Assembly: GCF_900129215.1 (NCBI RefSeq)
Contig: NZ_FQUQ01000003.1
Coordinates: forward strand, 1 to 64,000
Source of the DNA: Pedobacter caeni
GTDB taxonomy: Bacteria; Bacteroidota; Bacteroidia; Sphingobacteriales; Sphingobacteriaceae
Length of the DNA stretch: 64,000 nucleotides
Direction: 5' to 3'
This document shows, in pieces, positions 1 to 7,767 of this stretch (the first letter of the stretch is position 1; each line of letters begins with the position of its first letter). A program made the translations under genes and the position numbers. Below the pieces are notes generated by a model. The model saw only the letters and a program-made list of their open reading frames with translations, ran no database searches and was not told where the DNA came from.

Positions 1-268
1 TATCTGTTGTGGGCGTAGGAATTTTGAGTGGGGCTGACCTTAGTACGAGAGGACCGGGTTGGACTAACCTCTAGTGAATCTGTTGTTCCGCCAGGGGCAT
101 TGCAGAGTAGCTACGTTGGGAATAGATAAGCGCTGAAAGCATCTAAGTGCGAAACTAGCCACGAGATGAGAATTCCATATAGGACCGTAGAAGACTACTA
201 CGTTGATAGGTTACAGATGTAAAGGTGGTGACATCAAAGTCGAGTAATACTAATAATCCGAAGCTTTC
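1..268 (+). rRNA. rrl: 23S ribosomal RNA, 3' end (partial)
   Basis: The window opens inside 23S rRNA. The sarcin-ricin loop is visible at about 39-55 (AGTACGAGAGGACCGG), followed by the usual domain VI helices. The 3' end is placed near 268 from the conserved terminal segment; the exact processed end is uncertain by several bases. The 5' part lies outside the window. 5S follows on the same strand with no tRNA between them. Confidence 0.95.
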
Positions 269-327
269 AAGAGCAATAAACTGTTGTTTGTTCTTCCTAA
301 CTTAACTTCTTTCAATAATATGTCACT

Positions 328-376
328 GTTTGATGGTGGGATGCGAGAGCATCATACACTGGTAAAAAAATCAAAC
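328..376 (+). other. 23S-5S spacer inverted repeat (probable processing stem)
   Basis: GTTTGAT at 328-334 is complementary to ATCAAAC at 370-376. Between them lies a small hairpin, GATGC-GAGA-GCATC at 340-353, with a GNRA tetraloop. An RNase III-type processing stem is the likely role, which is inferred from position. The rest of the 120-nt spacer is A/T-rich and holds no tRNA. Confidence 0.4.
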
Positions 377-387
377 AATAAAAATAT

Positions 388-500
388 TTAGGTGCCTATA
401 TCGGTGGTGTCTACCTCTTCCCATTCCGAACAGAGAAGTCAAGCCCACCAGAGCCGATGGTACTGCGGTAACACGTGGGAGAGTAGGTCGGTGCCAAATC
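388..500 (+). rRNA. rrf: 5S ribosomal RNA
   Basis: The core CCATTCCGAACAGAGAAG and the later GCCGATGGTACTGC are diagnostic of 5S rRNA. The terminal helix I pairs GGTGCC at 391-396 with GGTGCC at 490-495 through two G-U wobbles. Ends are uncertain by 2-4 nt. It is the last gene of the rRNA operon and is followed at once by a strong terminator. Confidence 0.95.
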
Positions 501-507
501 TTAAAAG

Positions 508-535
508 AAAGCCTGTAGGAAACTACAGGCTTTTC
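508..535 (+). terminator. rRNA operon intrinsic terminator
   Basis: Eight-base stem GCCTGTAG (511-518) / CTACAGGC (523-530) with a GAAA tetraloop. AAA before the stem pairs with TTT after it, and a T-rich tail follows. It ends the rRNA operon. Confidence 0.9.
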
Positions 536-787
536 TTGTTTATCAGGTTTTTGTCCGGAGACACTGATTTACAGGATCTCCATATCCCCGGCAGCAGATC
601 GCCATCCCCCTCTTCTTTTATTAAACCTGTATCACTTTATTCAGCTGCTGCATGCTGCTTATGGCTTATCTGATCATTACAGGATGTGCAACCTGGTTAA
701 GGAACCTTCCTGAAACCATATCCAGGACTAATCAGCTCCGTTTTTTTTGCTTGTAGCATATGATCAATAGCTTTCGCAGTATTCCCT
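536..787. other. Gene-free stretch between rRNA operon and nagA
   Basis: I see no tRNA, conserved protein reading frame or repeat here. The only reading frame in the area overlaps the 5S gene and is not credible. The right edge leads into the nagA promoter. Confidence 0.5.
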
Positions 788-795
788 TATATTTG
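788..795 (+). promoter_or_regulatory. Bacteroidota -7 box before nagA
   Basis: TATATTTG matches TAnnTTTG exactly and lies 21 nt before the nagA ATG, giving a short leader of roughly 14 nt. No clear TTTG -33 box is present at the expected spacing. Confidence 0.5.
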
Positions 796-816
796 GATAC
801 CCTAATTACTTAGCTT

Positions 817-1938
817 ATGATTGCAATTACAAATGGTCAGTTTTTTAAGGATGACCTGCTCTTGAGTGGCCAGACCATCTTTATTGAAGATGGAAAGATT
901 AATCGCATTACAGATGAAGAAGTCCCCGTTGGTTATAAAATCATCGACGCTGCTGGCGACTATATCAGTCCGGCTTTTATAGACCTTCAGATTTATGGAA
1001 GTGGAGGGGCACTCTTTTCGGCCTATCCTACAGCAGATACTTTAAGGCAGATGGATGAAAACTTGTTGTCTAAAGGCACAACGGGATTTTTAGCTTGCGT
1101 AGCGACAAATAGTCCTGAAATAGTCTACCAGTGTCTTGATGCAGCAAAAGCTTATCGTAAAGAAGCCAAAGGCTTTTTAGGACTACACCTGGAAGGTCCC
1201 TACATTAATGCTAAAAGAAAAGGAGCGCATGTTGAGGAATACATTTATAAAGCTTCACTTGAAGAGGTCAAACGCTTATTGGATTATGCCGATGGTACGG
1301 TAAAAATGATGACAATAGCGGCAGAGCTTCAGGATGAAGAAGTGATTCGTTATTTGCTGGACCAGGGAATTGTTTTGTCGCTCGGACATAGTGATGCCGA
1401 TTTTAACGAAGCTACTGATGCTTACAACAGCGGATTTAAAACGACTACCCATTTGTTCAATGCGATGCCTTCTATCCATCACAGGGCTCCCAATTTGCCT
1501 GTAGCAGTGTTCAGTCACCCGACAGCTATGGCGAGTATCATTGCCGATGGAACTCATGTTAGTCTGGAGATGGTAAAGATGACTTACAAAATAATGAAAG
1601 ACCGTTTGTTTTTAATTACAGATGCAGTAACCGAATGTCAAATTGGTCCATATCAGCATCAATTAAAGGGCAACAAATTTGTAACGCCTGATGGAACACT
1701 TTCCGGCTCGAACATTACGCTTTTGCAGGCTGTTCAGAATTGTGTTGAGCATTGCGATATCAGCTTGTCTCAGGCGCTGAGGCTCGCTTCAGCTAACCCG
1801 GCAAGATTAATGGATTTATCAGATAAAAAGGGAGCTGTAAGTGTTGGTAATGATGCTGATTTGGTGTTTTTATCCCCGGAACTAAAGCTGAATAAAGTTT
1901 TTGTAAAGGGTTTGCACATTTCAACCCTGATTAATTAA
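817..1938 (+). CDS. nagA: N-acetylglucosamine-6-phosphate deacetylase
   Basis: NagA hydrolyses GlcNAc-6-phosphate to glucosamine-6-phosphate and acetate in the cytoplasm, feeding amino sugars from glycans or cell-wall recycling into glycolysis or UDP-GlcNAc synthesis. At 373 residues it has the usual family length. Amidohydrolase motifs appear in order: HLEGP (about residue 126, metal-binding Glu), LGHSDA (about 191), THLFNAM (about 212), ADGTHVS (about 245) and LITDAV with the catalytic Asp (about 268). The ATG at 817 sits behind a good -7 box. pyrH follows 23 bp downstream but is unrelated in pathway. glmS, which makes the product by another route, lies at 25094-26932. Confidence 0.93.
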   Translation: MIAITNGQFFKDDLLLSGQTIFIEDGKINRITDEEVPVGYKIIDAAGDYISPAFIDLQIYGSGGALFSAYPTADTLRQMDENLLSKGTTGFLACVATNSPEIVYQCLDAAKAYRKEAKGFLGLHLEGPYINAKRKGAHVEEYIYKASLEEVKRLLDYADGTVKMMTIAAELQDEEVIRYLLDQGIVLSLGHSDADFNEATDAYNSGFKTTTHLFNAMPSIHHRAPNLPVAVFSHPTAMASIIADGTHVSLEMVKMTYKIMKDRLFLITDAVTECQIGPYQHQLKGNKFVTPDGTLSGSNITLLQAVQNCVEHCDISLSQALRLASANPARLMDLSDKKGAVSVGNDADLVFLSPELKLNKVFVKGLHISTLIN

Positions 1939-1948
1939 AACAAATAGT

Positions 1949-1956
1949 TATTTTTG
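1949..1956 (+). promoter_or_regulatory. -7 box immediately before pyrH
   Basis: TATTTTTG is a perfect TAnnTTTG and ends only 5 nt before the pyrH ATG. If used, transcription would start at or within a base or two of the start codon and give a leaderless mRNA. No good -33 box is seen, so read-through from nagA remains possible. Confidence 0.4.
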
Positions 1957-1961
1957 GAGTC

Positions 1962-2669
1962 ATGAAGTATAAACGGATCCTGCTAAAATTAAGTGGTGAA
2001 TCGCTAATGGGCGAGAAACAATATGGTATTGATAATGAGCGCGTAAGGCAATATGCTGAAGACATTAAAGCTGTACATAGCGAAGGCCTTGAAATAGCAA
2101 TAGTTATTGGAGGTGGTAATATTTTTAGAGGCTTGAGTGCTGAAAAGTCTGGTATGGACCGTGCACAAGCTGATTATATGGGAATGCTGGCTACCGTAAT
2201 TAACAGTATGGCATTGCAGGATGCGCTGGAAAAAGTTGGTTTGAAAACACGTCTGTTGACTGCGATTAAAATGGAGCAAATCTGTGAGCCATTTATCCGT
2301 AGAAGAGCAGTACGTCACCTGGAGAAAGGTCGTGTAGTGATTTTTGGTGCTGGTACCGGTAATCCATATTTCACAACAGATTCTGCAGCGGCATTGAGAG
2401 CAATCGAAATTAAAGCAGATGTGGTGTTGAAAGGAACCCGTGTGGACGGAATCTATACCGCTGATCCGGAAAAAGATCCAACAGCAACAAAATACAACAA
2501 AATTTCTTTCAAAGAAGTGTACGATAAAGGATTAAACGTAATGGATATGACAGCCTTTACTTTATGTGAGGAAAATGAACTTCCTATTATCGTTTTTGAT
2601 ATGAATAAAACAGGTAATTTCATGAAAATTGCTAAAGGGGAAGAGATTGGTACCCTTGTTAAAGGCTGA
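1962..2669 (+). CDS. pyrH: UMP kinase
   Basis: PyrH phosphorylates UMP to UDP with ATP, an essential step in pyrimidine nucleotide synthesis. It belongs to the amino-acid kinase fold and is normally a UTP-inhibited, GTP-activated hexamer (family knowledge). The 235-residue protein shows KLSGESLMG at the N-terminus, the phosphate-binding GGGNIFRG near residue 50, [15 protein letters not shown] near 65 and [17 protein letters not shown] near 130. It precedes frr by 40 bp. The pyrH-frr pairing is widespread in bacteria, usually after rpsB-tsf, which are absent here. Confidence 0.96.
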   Translation: MKYKRILLKLSGESLMGEKQYGIDNERVRQYAEDIKAVHSEGLEIAIVIGGGNIFRGLSAEKSGMDRAQADYMGMLATVINSMALQDALEKVGLKTRLLTAIKMEQICEPFIRRRAVRHLEKGRVVIFGAGTGNPYFTTDSAAALRAIEIKADVVLKGTRVDGIYTADPEKDPTATKYNKISFKEVYDKGLNVMDMTAFTLCEENELPIIVFDMNKTGNFMKIAKGEEIGTLVKG

Positions 2670-2684
2670 TTCTAATAAATTTTA

Positions 2685-2692
2685 TATTTTTG
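2685..2692 (+). promoter_or_regulatory. -7 box before frr
   Basis: TATTTTTG lies in the 40-bp pyrH-frr gap, 17 nt before the frr ATG. No convincing -33 partner. It may be a secondary promoter or only A/T-rich chance. Confidence 0.3.
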
Positions 2693-2709
2693 GTTAAATT
2701 TTACAAAAC

Positions 2710-3273
2710 ATGAATGACCTCATAAAGAAACAATTACAAGATGCTCAGGCAAACATGGACAAAGCAATTGACCATTGTGAAGCTGAATTGACGAAAATCC
2801 GTGCAGGAAAAGCTTCTGCGGGGATGTTAGATGGCATCTTTGTAGATTATTATGGTAGTGCTACTGCTTTATCCCAGGTAGCAAGTATCAATACACCGGA
2901 TGCACGTACTTTACTCGTTCAGCCTTGGGAAAAAAACATGTTGGTTCCAATAGAACGGGCAATCATGGAAGCTAACATCGGCATCAATCCTCAGAATGAT
3001 GGTATTGTCATCCGCCTGGTGGTTCCCCCATTGACTGAAGAACGTAGAAAAGACCTGGTTAAAAAAGTTAAAGAGGAAGCAGAACGTGGTAAAATAACTG
3101 TTCGTAACATCCGTAAAGATGCCAACGAGAAGATTAAAAAATTAAAAGGCGAAAGCGTTTCCGATGATGAGATCAAAACCGGAGAGGCAGAAGTGCAGAA
3201 AATAACTGATGCATACATCATTAAGGTGGATAAACATGCAGAAGCAAAAGAAAAAGATGTAATGACGGTATAA
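2710..3273 (+). CDS. frr: Ribosome recycling factor
   Basis: RRF acts with EF-G to split the post-termination ribosome and release mRNA and tRNA. The 187-residue protein matches the normal length of about 185. Typical elements are the N-terminal helix with LTKIRAGKAS (about residues 27-36), the beta-rich middle segment LDGIFVDYYGS, and the C-terminal helical RKDANEKIKKL (about 136-146). It lies 40 bp after pyrH and is probably cotranscribed with it. A clear terminator follows. Confidence 0.96.
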   Translation: MNDLIKKQLQDAQANMDKAIDHCEAELTKIRAGKASAGMLDGIFVDYYGSATALSQVASINTPDARTLLVQPWEKNMLVPIERAIMEANIGINPQNDGIVIRLVVPPLTEERRKDLVKKVKEEAERGKITVRNIRKDANEKIKKLKGESVSDDEIKTGEAEVQKITDAYIIKVDKHAEAKEKDVMTV

Positions 3274-3301
3274 CACCCGATTTATAATATACTTGTAATT
3301 T

Positions 3302-3342
3302 AAAGGGAATGAGCGCAATGCTTCATTCCCTTTATTTATTTT
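3302..3342 (+). terminator. Terminator after frr
   Basis: Perfect 11-bp stem AAAGGGAATGA (3302-3312) / TCATTCCCTTT (3323-3333) followed by a T-rich tail. The tail also contains TATTTTTG (3337-3344), a possible -7 box for the next gene, whose ATG is at 3360. Confidence 0.85.
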
Positions 3343-3359
3343 TGGCTAGATTTAATTAA

Positions 3360-5108
3360 ATGAAATTACTACTTCAATATCTGCAGCACCATAAATGGGT
3401 GGTTGCATTAGCGCTATTTTTAGCAGCTATAAACATTGGCTTTTCCTTACTTGATCCTTATATCACCGGGAGGATTGTAGATGAATTTATACAAAAGAAA
3501 GATGTATTAGACAGAAGTGCATTCGTTTGGGGAGTACTTGGGTTAATCGGCCTTAGTGTGGGTGCGGCAATGGTTTCCCGGATCGCCAAGAATTTTCAGG
3601 ATTACTTTACCAGTATCATCGTTCAGAAAGTTGGCGCAAGCATGTATGCGGATGGTTTGAAACATTCACTGGAGTTGCCTTATCAGGTTTTTGAAGACCA
3701 AAGAAGTGGAGAGACACTGGGTATTCTGCAAAAGGTACGTCTGGATTCTGAGAAGTTTATCACCTCCTTTATCAGCATTCTTTTTGTCAGCCTGATCGGG
3801 ATGGTTTTTGTCATCGTTTATTCAGTGACTGTAAGTTATAAGGTGACACTGGTTTATTTTTCTGCCATTCCGATTATCAGCTTTGTAAGCTGGTTTCTGA
3901 GCCGAAAGATAAAGACCATCCAGAAAACAATTGTAGCAGAAACAACTGCTTTGGCTGGATCTACGACAGAATCACTGAGAAACATTGAACTGGTAAAAAG
4001 TTTAGGTTTGGCTAATCAGGAGATCGAAAGGCTAAATAAAACGACCTATAAAATCTTAGGTCTTGAACTGAGGAAAGTTAAATATGTAAGAAGTATGAGT
4101 TTTGTGCAGGGCACTACGGTTAATTTTGTCCGGAGTACCATGGTGGTAGTCTTATTGATCCTGATTTTTGAAAATACCATCTCTGCCGGACAATACTTTT
4201 CCTTTTTATTTTATTCCTTCTTTCTTTTTGGACCGCTTCAGGAACTGGGAAACGTGATCTTATCCTGGCGTGAAGCTGAAGTTTCTTTAGGAAACTTTAA
4301 GAAAATTCTAAGTACACCCATTGATCAGAAACCTTTAAATCCTGTAAAGCTGGATAAGATTACCAAACTGGCATTTGCTGACGTAAATTTCAGACACCTT
4401 ACAGGTAAGCATAATGCTTTAAATGACATCAGTTTCCAAACTCATAATGGAGAGACAATTGCTTTTGTTGGGCCTTCAGGTTCGGGAAAAACGACATTGG
4501 TTAAACTTTTGGTAGGACTTTATCAGCCAATGGAGGGGGATGTATTATATAACGATACTTCCAGCAAGGATATAGATCTTGATCTGCTGAGAGAGAAGAT
4601 TGGCTTTGTAACACAGGATACCCAATTGTTCTCAGGAACGATCAGGGAGAACTTACAGTTTGTACGGCCCGATGCGACAGATGAAGAGTGTTTAAGGGTA
4701 ATGCAACAGGCTGCCTGTAACAATCTCCTGGCGAGAGCTGATAAAGGCTTAGACACGGTAATTGGAGAAGGTGGGGTAAAGGTTTCCGGTGGAGAGAAGC
4801 AAAGGCTTTCTATTGCAAGGGCATTACTGCGCAGGCCTGATATCCTGGTTTTTGATGAAGCAACTTCCTCTCTCGATTCGTTGACTGAAGAAGATATTAC
4901 AGCGACGATCCGTGATATTTCAGTACAAACCAATCACATTACCATATTAATTGCCCATAGGCTGTCTACGATTCGCCATGCAGACCGTATATATGTTTTA
5001 GAGAAGGGACACATCATCGAACAAGGGAAACATGAAGATCTGTTAGCAGAGAATGGTTTGTATTATGCAATGTGGAGACAACAGGTAGGGGAACGGAAAG
5101 ACAATTAA
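3360..5108 (+). CDS. ABC exporter, fused permease and ATPase
   Basis: A half-transporter of the type IV ABC exporter class, with a six-helix membrane domain (about residues 15-310) and a C-terminal nucleotide-binding domain (about 335-575), expected to work as a homodimer in the inner membrane. Visible ATPase motifs are Walker A GPSGSGKTT (about 369), the Q-loop in VTQDTQ, signature VSGGEKQR (about 476), Walker B ILVFDEATS (about 496) and H-loop IAHRLST (about 530). At 582 residues it is complete. The substrate cannot be read from sequence; lipid, peptide or drug export are all possible. It stands alone behind the frr terminator and converges with the MFS gene 9 bp away. Confidence 0.9.
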   Translation: MKLLLQYLQHHKWVVALALFLAAINIGFSLLDPYITGRIVDEFIQKKDVLDRSAFVWGVLGLIGLSVGAAMVSRIAKNFQDYFTSIIVQKVGASMYADGLKHSLELPYQVFEDQRSGETLGILQKVRLDSEKFITSFISILFVSLIGMVFVIVYSVTVSYKVTLVYFSAIPIISFVSWFLSRKIKTIQKTIVAETTALAGSTTESLRNIELVKSLGLANQEIERLNKTTYKILGLELRKVKYVRSMSFVQGTTVNFVRSTMVVVLLILIFENTISAGQYFSFLFYSFFLFGPLQELGNVILSWREAEVSLGNFKKILSTPIDQKPLNPVKLDKITKLAFADVNFRHLTGKHNALNDISFQTHNGETIAFVGPSGSGKTTLVKLLVGLYQPMEGDVLYNDTSSKDIDLDLLREKIGFVTQDTQLFSGTIRENLQFVRPDATDEECLRVMQQAACNNLLARADKGLDTVIGEGGVKVSGGEKQRLSIARALLRRPDILVFDEATSSLDSLTEEDITATIRDISVQTNHITILIAHRLSTIRHADRIYVLEKGHIIEQGKHEDLLAENGLYYAMWRQQVGERKDN

Positions 5109-5117
5109 CTCAATTTC

Positions 5118-6392
5118 TCAGGTTTGTTGGTCGTTGATTTCCTGTGGGGTTAATTTCATTAATCCTTTTGTTTTGAGGTAAGTGATTCCTGCAACGAGAA
5201 TGGTCATGCTACCGCCAAAAACAACAGCAGGTACTGTCCTCATGAGCTTTGCGGTAAGTCCTGATTCAAAGGCTCCAATCTCATTGGAAGAGCCGATAAA
5301 CATACTGTTTACTGCAGATACCCTCCCCCGCATCTCGTCGGGTGTGAGTAATTGCATGATGGTAGAACGAATGATGACACTGATGCTGTCAAAAGCCCCT
5401 TCCATAAATAGAAATAACAAGGTCAGGTAGAAGTTCTTAGATAGCCCGTAACAGATAATGCTGGTTCCAAATCCTGTAACGGCAATCAATAGATTTCTCC
5501 ATGGTTTGTTCATTGGAGAAAAACGGGTCATGGCCAACATGGTGATTACCGCTCCGCTGGATGCAGCGGCACGCATAAAGCCAAGACCTTCAGAACCAAC
5601 TTTCAGAATGTCGTTGGCAAATACAGGAAGTAAGGCTACTGCTCCACCAAAGAATACAGAGAAGAGATCCAGGCTCATGGCGCCTAACATCATTTTATTC
5701 TTAAAGACAAAATGCACGCCTTCGGTCAGACTTTTTACAATACTCTCCTTAGGGATGTAAGTTGGTGGATGTGGCTTTAAGAAGAAGATGCAAATCAGGG
5801 AAATGGCAATAAAAACAAGAATTACAGCATAGGTTGCGGTTATTCCATAAAACCCATAAATCAGTCCACCTGTAGCCGGGCCAAGGATAGAGGCGGCCTG
5901 CCAGCTTGAACTATTCCAGGTACTGGAGTTAGGGTATAGTTTTTTGGGTACAATCTGTGCCATTAAAGAGAAGGTTGCCGGACTAAAAAAGCCCCTGGCG
6001 ATTCCAATTCCAAAAACCATCAGATACATGATGGGGACAATATAACTGACCGGGACATAAGCATGCATCCGGTTGGTTGTAATCACCAGCATAATGAGAG
6101 AACAAAGAAATACCCCTGCAAATACTTTCAGCAACAATGCTCTTTTTTCAGACTTGTCGGCAACATATCCTCCATATAAAGCAATGGAGATCGCGGGAAT
6201 GGCTTCACAAAGTCCCACTAAGCCTAATGCTAATGGATCTTTTGTTAAGTGATAGATATGAAATCCAATAATGACCGCCTGCATTTGATAAGCAAACGTA
6301 AAAAAGAAACGCATTCCAAGGTAAGACCGGAATTCCGGATATCGGAGGGCAGCGTAAGGATCTGGTTTTTCTATGGTACCGGGACTATCCAA
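5118..6392 (-). CDS. MFS transporter (EntS/MFS_3-like)
   Basis: A 424-residue major facilitator with about 12 hydrophobic segments. The opening (DPYAALRYPEFRSYLGMRF) and the loop YVADKSEKR after helix 2 fit the MFS_3 group, which includes exporters such as EntS. Substrate unknown. The reading frame opens with TTG at 6392, just before the conserved N-terminal segment, and no upstream ATG is available. It lies 55 bp after the alpha/beta hydrolase on the same strand and may be the last gene of the riboswitch-controlled operon starting at 10420, which is an inference from spacing. It ends 9 bp from the convergent ABC gene with no obvious terminator between them. Confidence 0.8.
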   Translation of the reverse strand: MDSPGTIEKPDPYAALRYPEFRSYLGMRFFFTFAYQMQAVIIGFHIYHLTKDPLALGLVGLCEAIPAISIALYGGYVADKSEKRALLLKVFAGVFLCSLIMLVITTNRMHAYVPVSYIVPIMYLMVFGIGIARGFFSPATFSLMAQIVPKKLYPNSSTWNSSSWQAASILGPATGGLIYGFYGITATYAVILVFIAISLICIFFLKPHPPTYIPKESIVKSLTEGVHFVFKNKMMLGAMSLDLFSVFFGGAVALLPVFANDILKVGSEGLGFMRAAASSGAVITMLAMTRFSPMNKPWRNLLIAVTGFGTSIICYGLSKNFYLTLLFLFMEGAFDSISVIIRSTIMQLLTPDEMRGRVSAVNSMFIGSSNEIGAFESGLTAKLMRTVPAVVFGGSMTILVAGITYLKTKGLMKLTPQEINDQQT

Positions 6393-6447
6393 GAGAAAAT
6401 TGTTTTGAACAAATGTAGGTGTTAGGATGTCAATTCTGAAATGTAAA

Positions 6448-7089
6448 TCAGATGTTTTCCATAATTATTTTACTCAGTTCTGTAGATTTATTGACCATCA
6501 TAAAATGACCGCCTCCCTGAATTTTTATATCGCTTTTAATTGGAGAGATCGGGAAAATCCGGTCAGAGGTTCCGTGAATATGGATGATGTTTTTTTGAGG
6601 ATTGGCGTTTTTCCAGGTCATAAGCCTGTCTATTGCCCATAACATAAACCGATTGTCAGTTTCTTTGATGATCTGGTGTAGAAGTTGGGACTCCTCTTTG
6701 GAAGTCGTGCTAAAATAATAATCCGCAGTTAGCAGATTACTCCATTTTAAAATTTTAGCAGGAAATAATTTATAGATCCTGGAGGAAGATACCAGGGATA
6801 ATTGCCAGCTAAACTCCTGAGCAGATTTAATACTGGAAACAATCAATACTTTTTTGCAGGGAATGATTTTGGCTATTTCCTGTGCAATAATTCCCCCGAA
6901 TGAAATCCCTAAAAGGATCACATCCTCTGTTAACTCAATTTGTGTGATGAGTCTTTTTGCGTAGGATGCTAAAGATTCCTGATCCTGGGGATCTATCCAT
7001 TTGATATAGATTTTCTCGATACCAGGTAAATCTAAAAACTGGAAAACCCTTTCATCAGCACCTAATCCACTTATAAAGTATACTTTCAC
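6448..7089 (-). CDS. Alpha/beta hydrolase
   Basis: A 213-residue cytoplasmic alpha/beta-hydrolase with a complete apparent triad: nucleophile elbow GISFGG (Ser about residue 63), an Asp in HGTSDRIFP (about 175) and the His in GGGHFMM (about 194). The opening MKVYFISGLGADERVF carries the oxyanion-hole GLG segment. Substrate unknown. The start is GTG at 7089. It follows the ThiE-like gene by 40 bp on the same strand, so it could be cotranscribed from the TPP-controlled promoter. A role in processing a thiamine precursor or ester would be speculation. Confidence 0.75.
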   Translation of the reverse strand: MKVYFISGLGADERVFQFLDLPGIEKIYIKWIDPQDQESLASYAKRLITQIELTEDVILLGISFGGIIAQEIAKIIPCKKVLIVSSIKSAQEFSWQLSLVSSSRIYKLFPAKILKWSNLLTADYYFSTTSKEESQLLHQIIKETDNRFMLWAIDRLMTWKNANPQKNIIHIHGTSDRIFPISPIKSDIKIQGGGHFMMVNKSTELSKIIMENI

Positions 7090-7129
7090 ATTTAACCGGT
7101 TGAATTGTCACTGATGAAAAGGATGGGTT

Positions 7130-7762
7130 TTATTTTAGCTGATCATAAAAATCCAGATAAGCTTCCCTCATGTCTTCTGCCTGATTGATCGATGCTGATA
7201 CTGCAATTCCAAAAATACCGGTATTCATTAAAGGATCTACATCGCTCAAGGTAATTCCACCAACTGCCAGTACAGGCAGGTCAATAGATTTTTCTTTGAG
7301 GACCTGCATGGCTGCCTGGTATCCTTCTACTCCCAGAAGAGGTGCATTATTCGGCTTTGTTGTGGTCGTGTAAAAAGGGCCAAACCCTGCATAATCTACT
7401 CCTTCTTCTGCCAGTCTGATTAATCCCTTCAATGTGTTTGAGGAGCCTCCAATGGTAATTGCTTCACCTAATTGCTCCCGGATTTTTATAAAATCGGCAT
7501 CCATATCTTCGATATGAAATCCTTGAATATCGGCTTTACCGTTCAGGTGGATATGATCTGTAACGATCAGGGTAGCTCCCCAATCGTCACAAATTCCGGC
7601 AATTGCATTGATATCTTTCAAAAGCGCCACATCATTTTTAGTCAGACAGCGGTATTGTATCCATTTTGCACCTGCTCCGCAGGCAATTTGTGCTTGTTCT
7701 ATATGGCTGTGTTGATGGATGTCGTGTGTTATAAAATGTAGTTTTTCGATGAACTTCTTCAT
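7130..7762 (-). CDS. thiE: Thiamine phosphate synthase-like protein (ThiE/TenI family)
   Basis: ThiE joins HMP-pyrophosphate and thiazole phosphate to thiamine phosphate on a TIM barrel. The 210-residue length fits. Family segments are present: QYRCLTKND (about 37), GGSSNT (about 104), DYAGFGPFYTTTTKP (about 123, keeping the Lys) and LAVGGI (about 164). Several usual binding positions differ: QxRxK reads QYRCL, and GVHLGQxD reads GFHIED. It may therefore be a divergent ThiE, or a TenI-like or salvage enzyme. It starts 5 bp after the TonB receptor, so both are almost certainly one transcript under the TPP riboswitch. No other thi biosynthesis gene is in the window. Confidence 0.75.
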   Translation of the reverse strand: MKKFIEKLHFITHDIHQHSHIEQAQIACGAGAKWIQYRCLTKNDVALLKDINAIAGICDDWGATLIVTDHIHLNGKADIQGFHIEDMDADFIKIREQLGEAITIGGSSNTLKGLIRLAEEGVDYAGFGPFYTTTTKPNNAPLLGVEGYQAAMQVLKEKSIDLPVLAVGGITLSDVDPLMNTGIFGIAVSASINQAEDMREAYLDFYDQLK

Positions 7763-7767
7763 GTTTG

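Noticed and set aside
269..390. tRNA gene between 23S and 5S
   Set aside because: No cloverleaf or T-loop GGTTCRA sequence is present in the spacer.
392..673. 93-codon plus-strand frame starting in the 5S gene
   Set aside because: It overlaps 5S rRNA and its terminator, and the translation has no family character.
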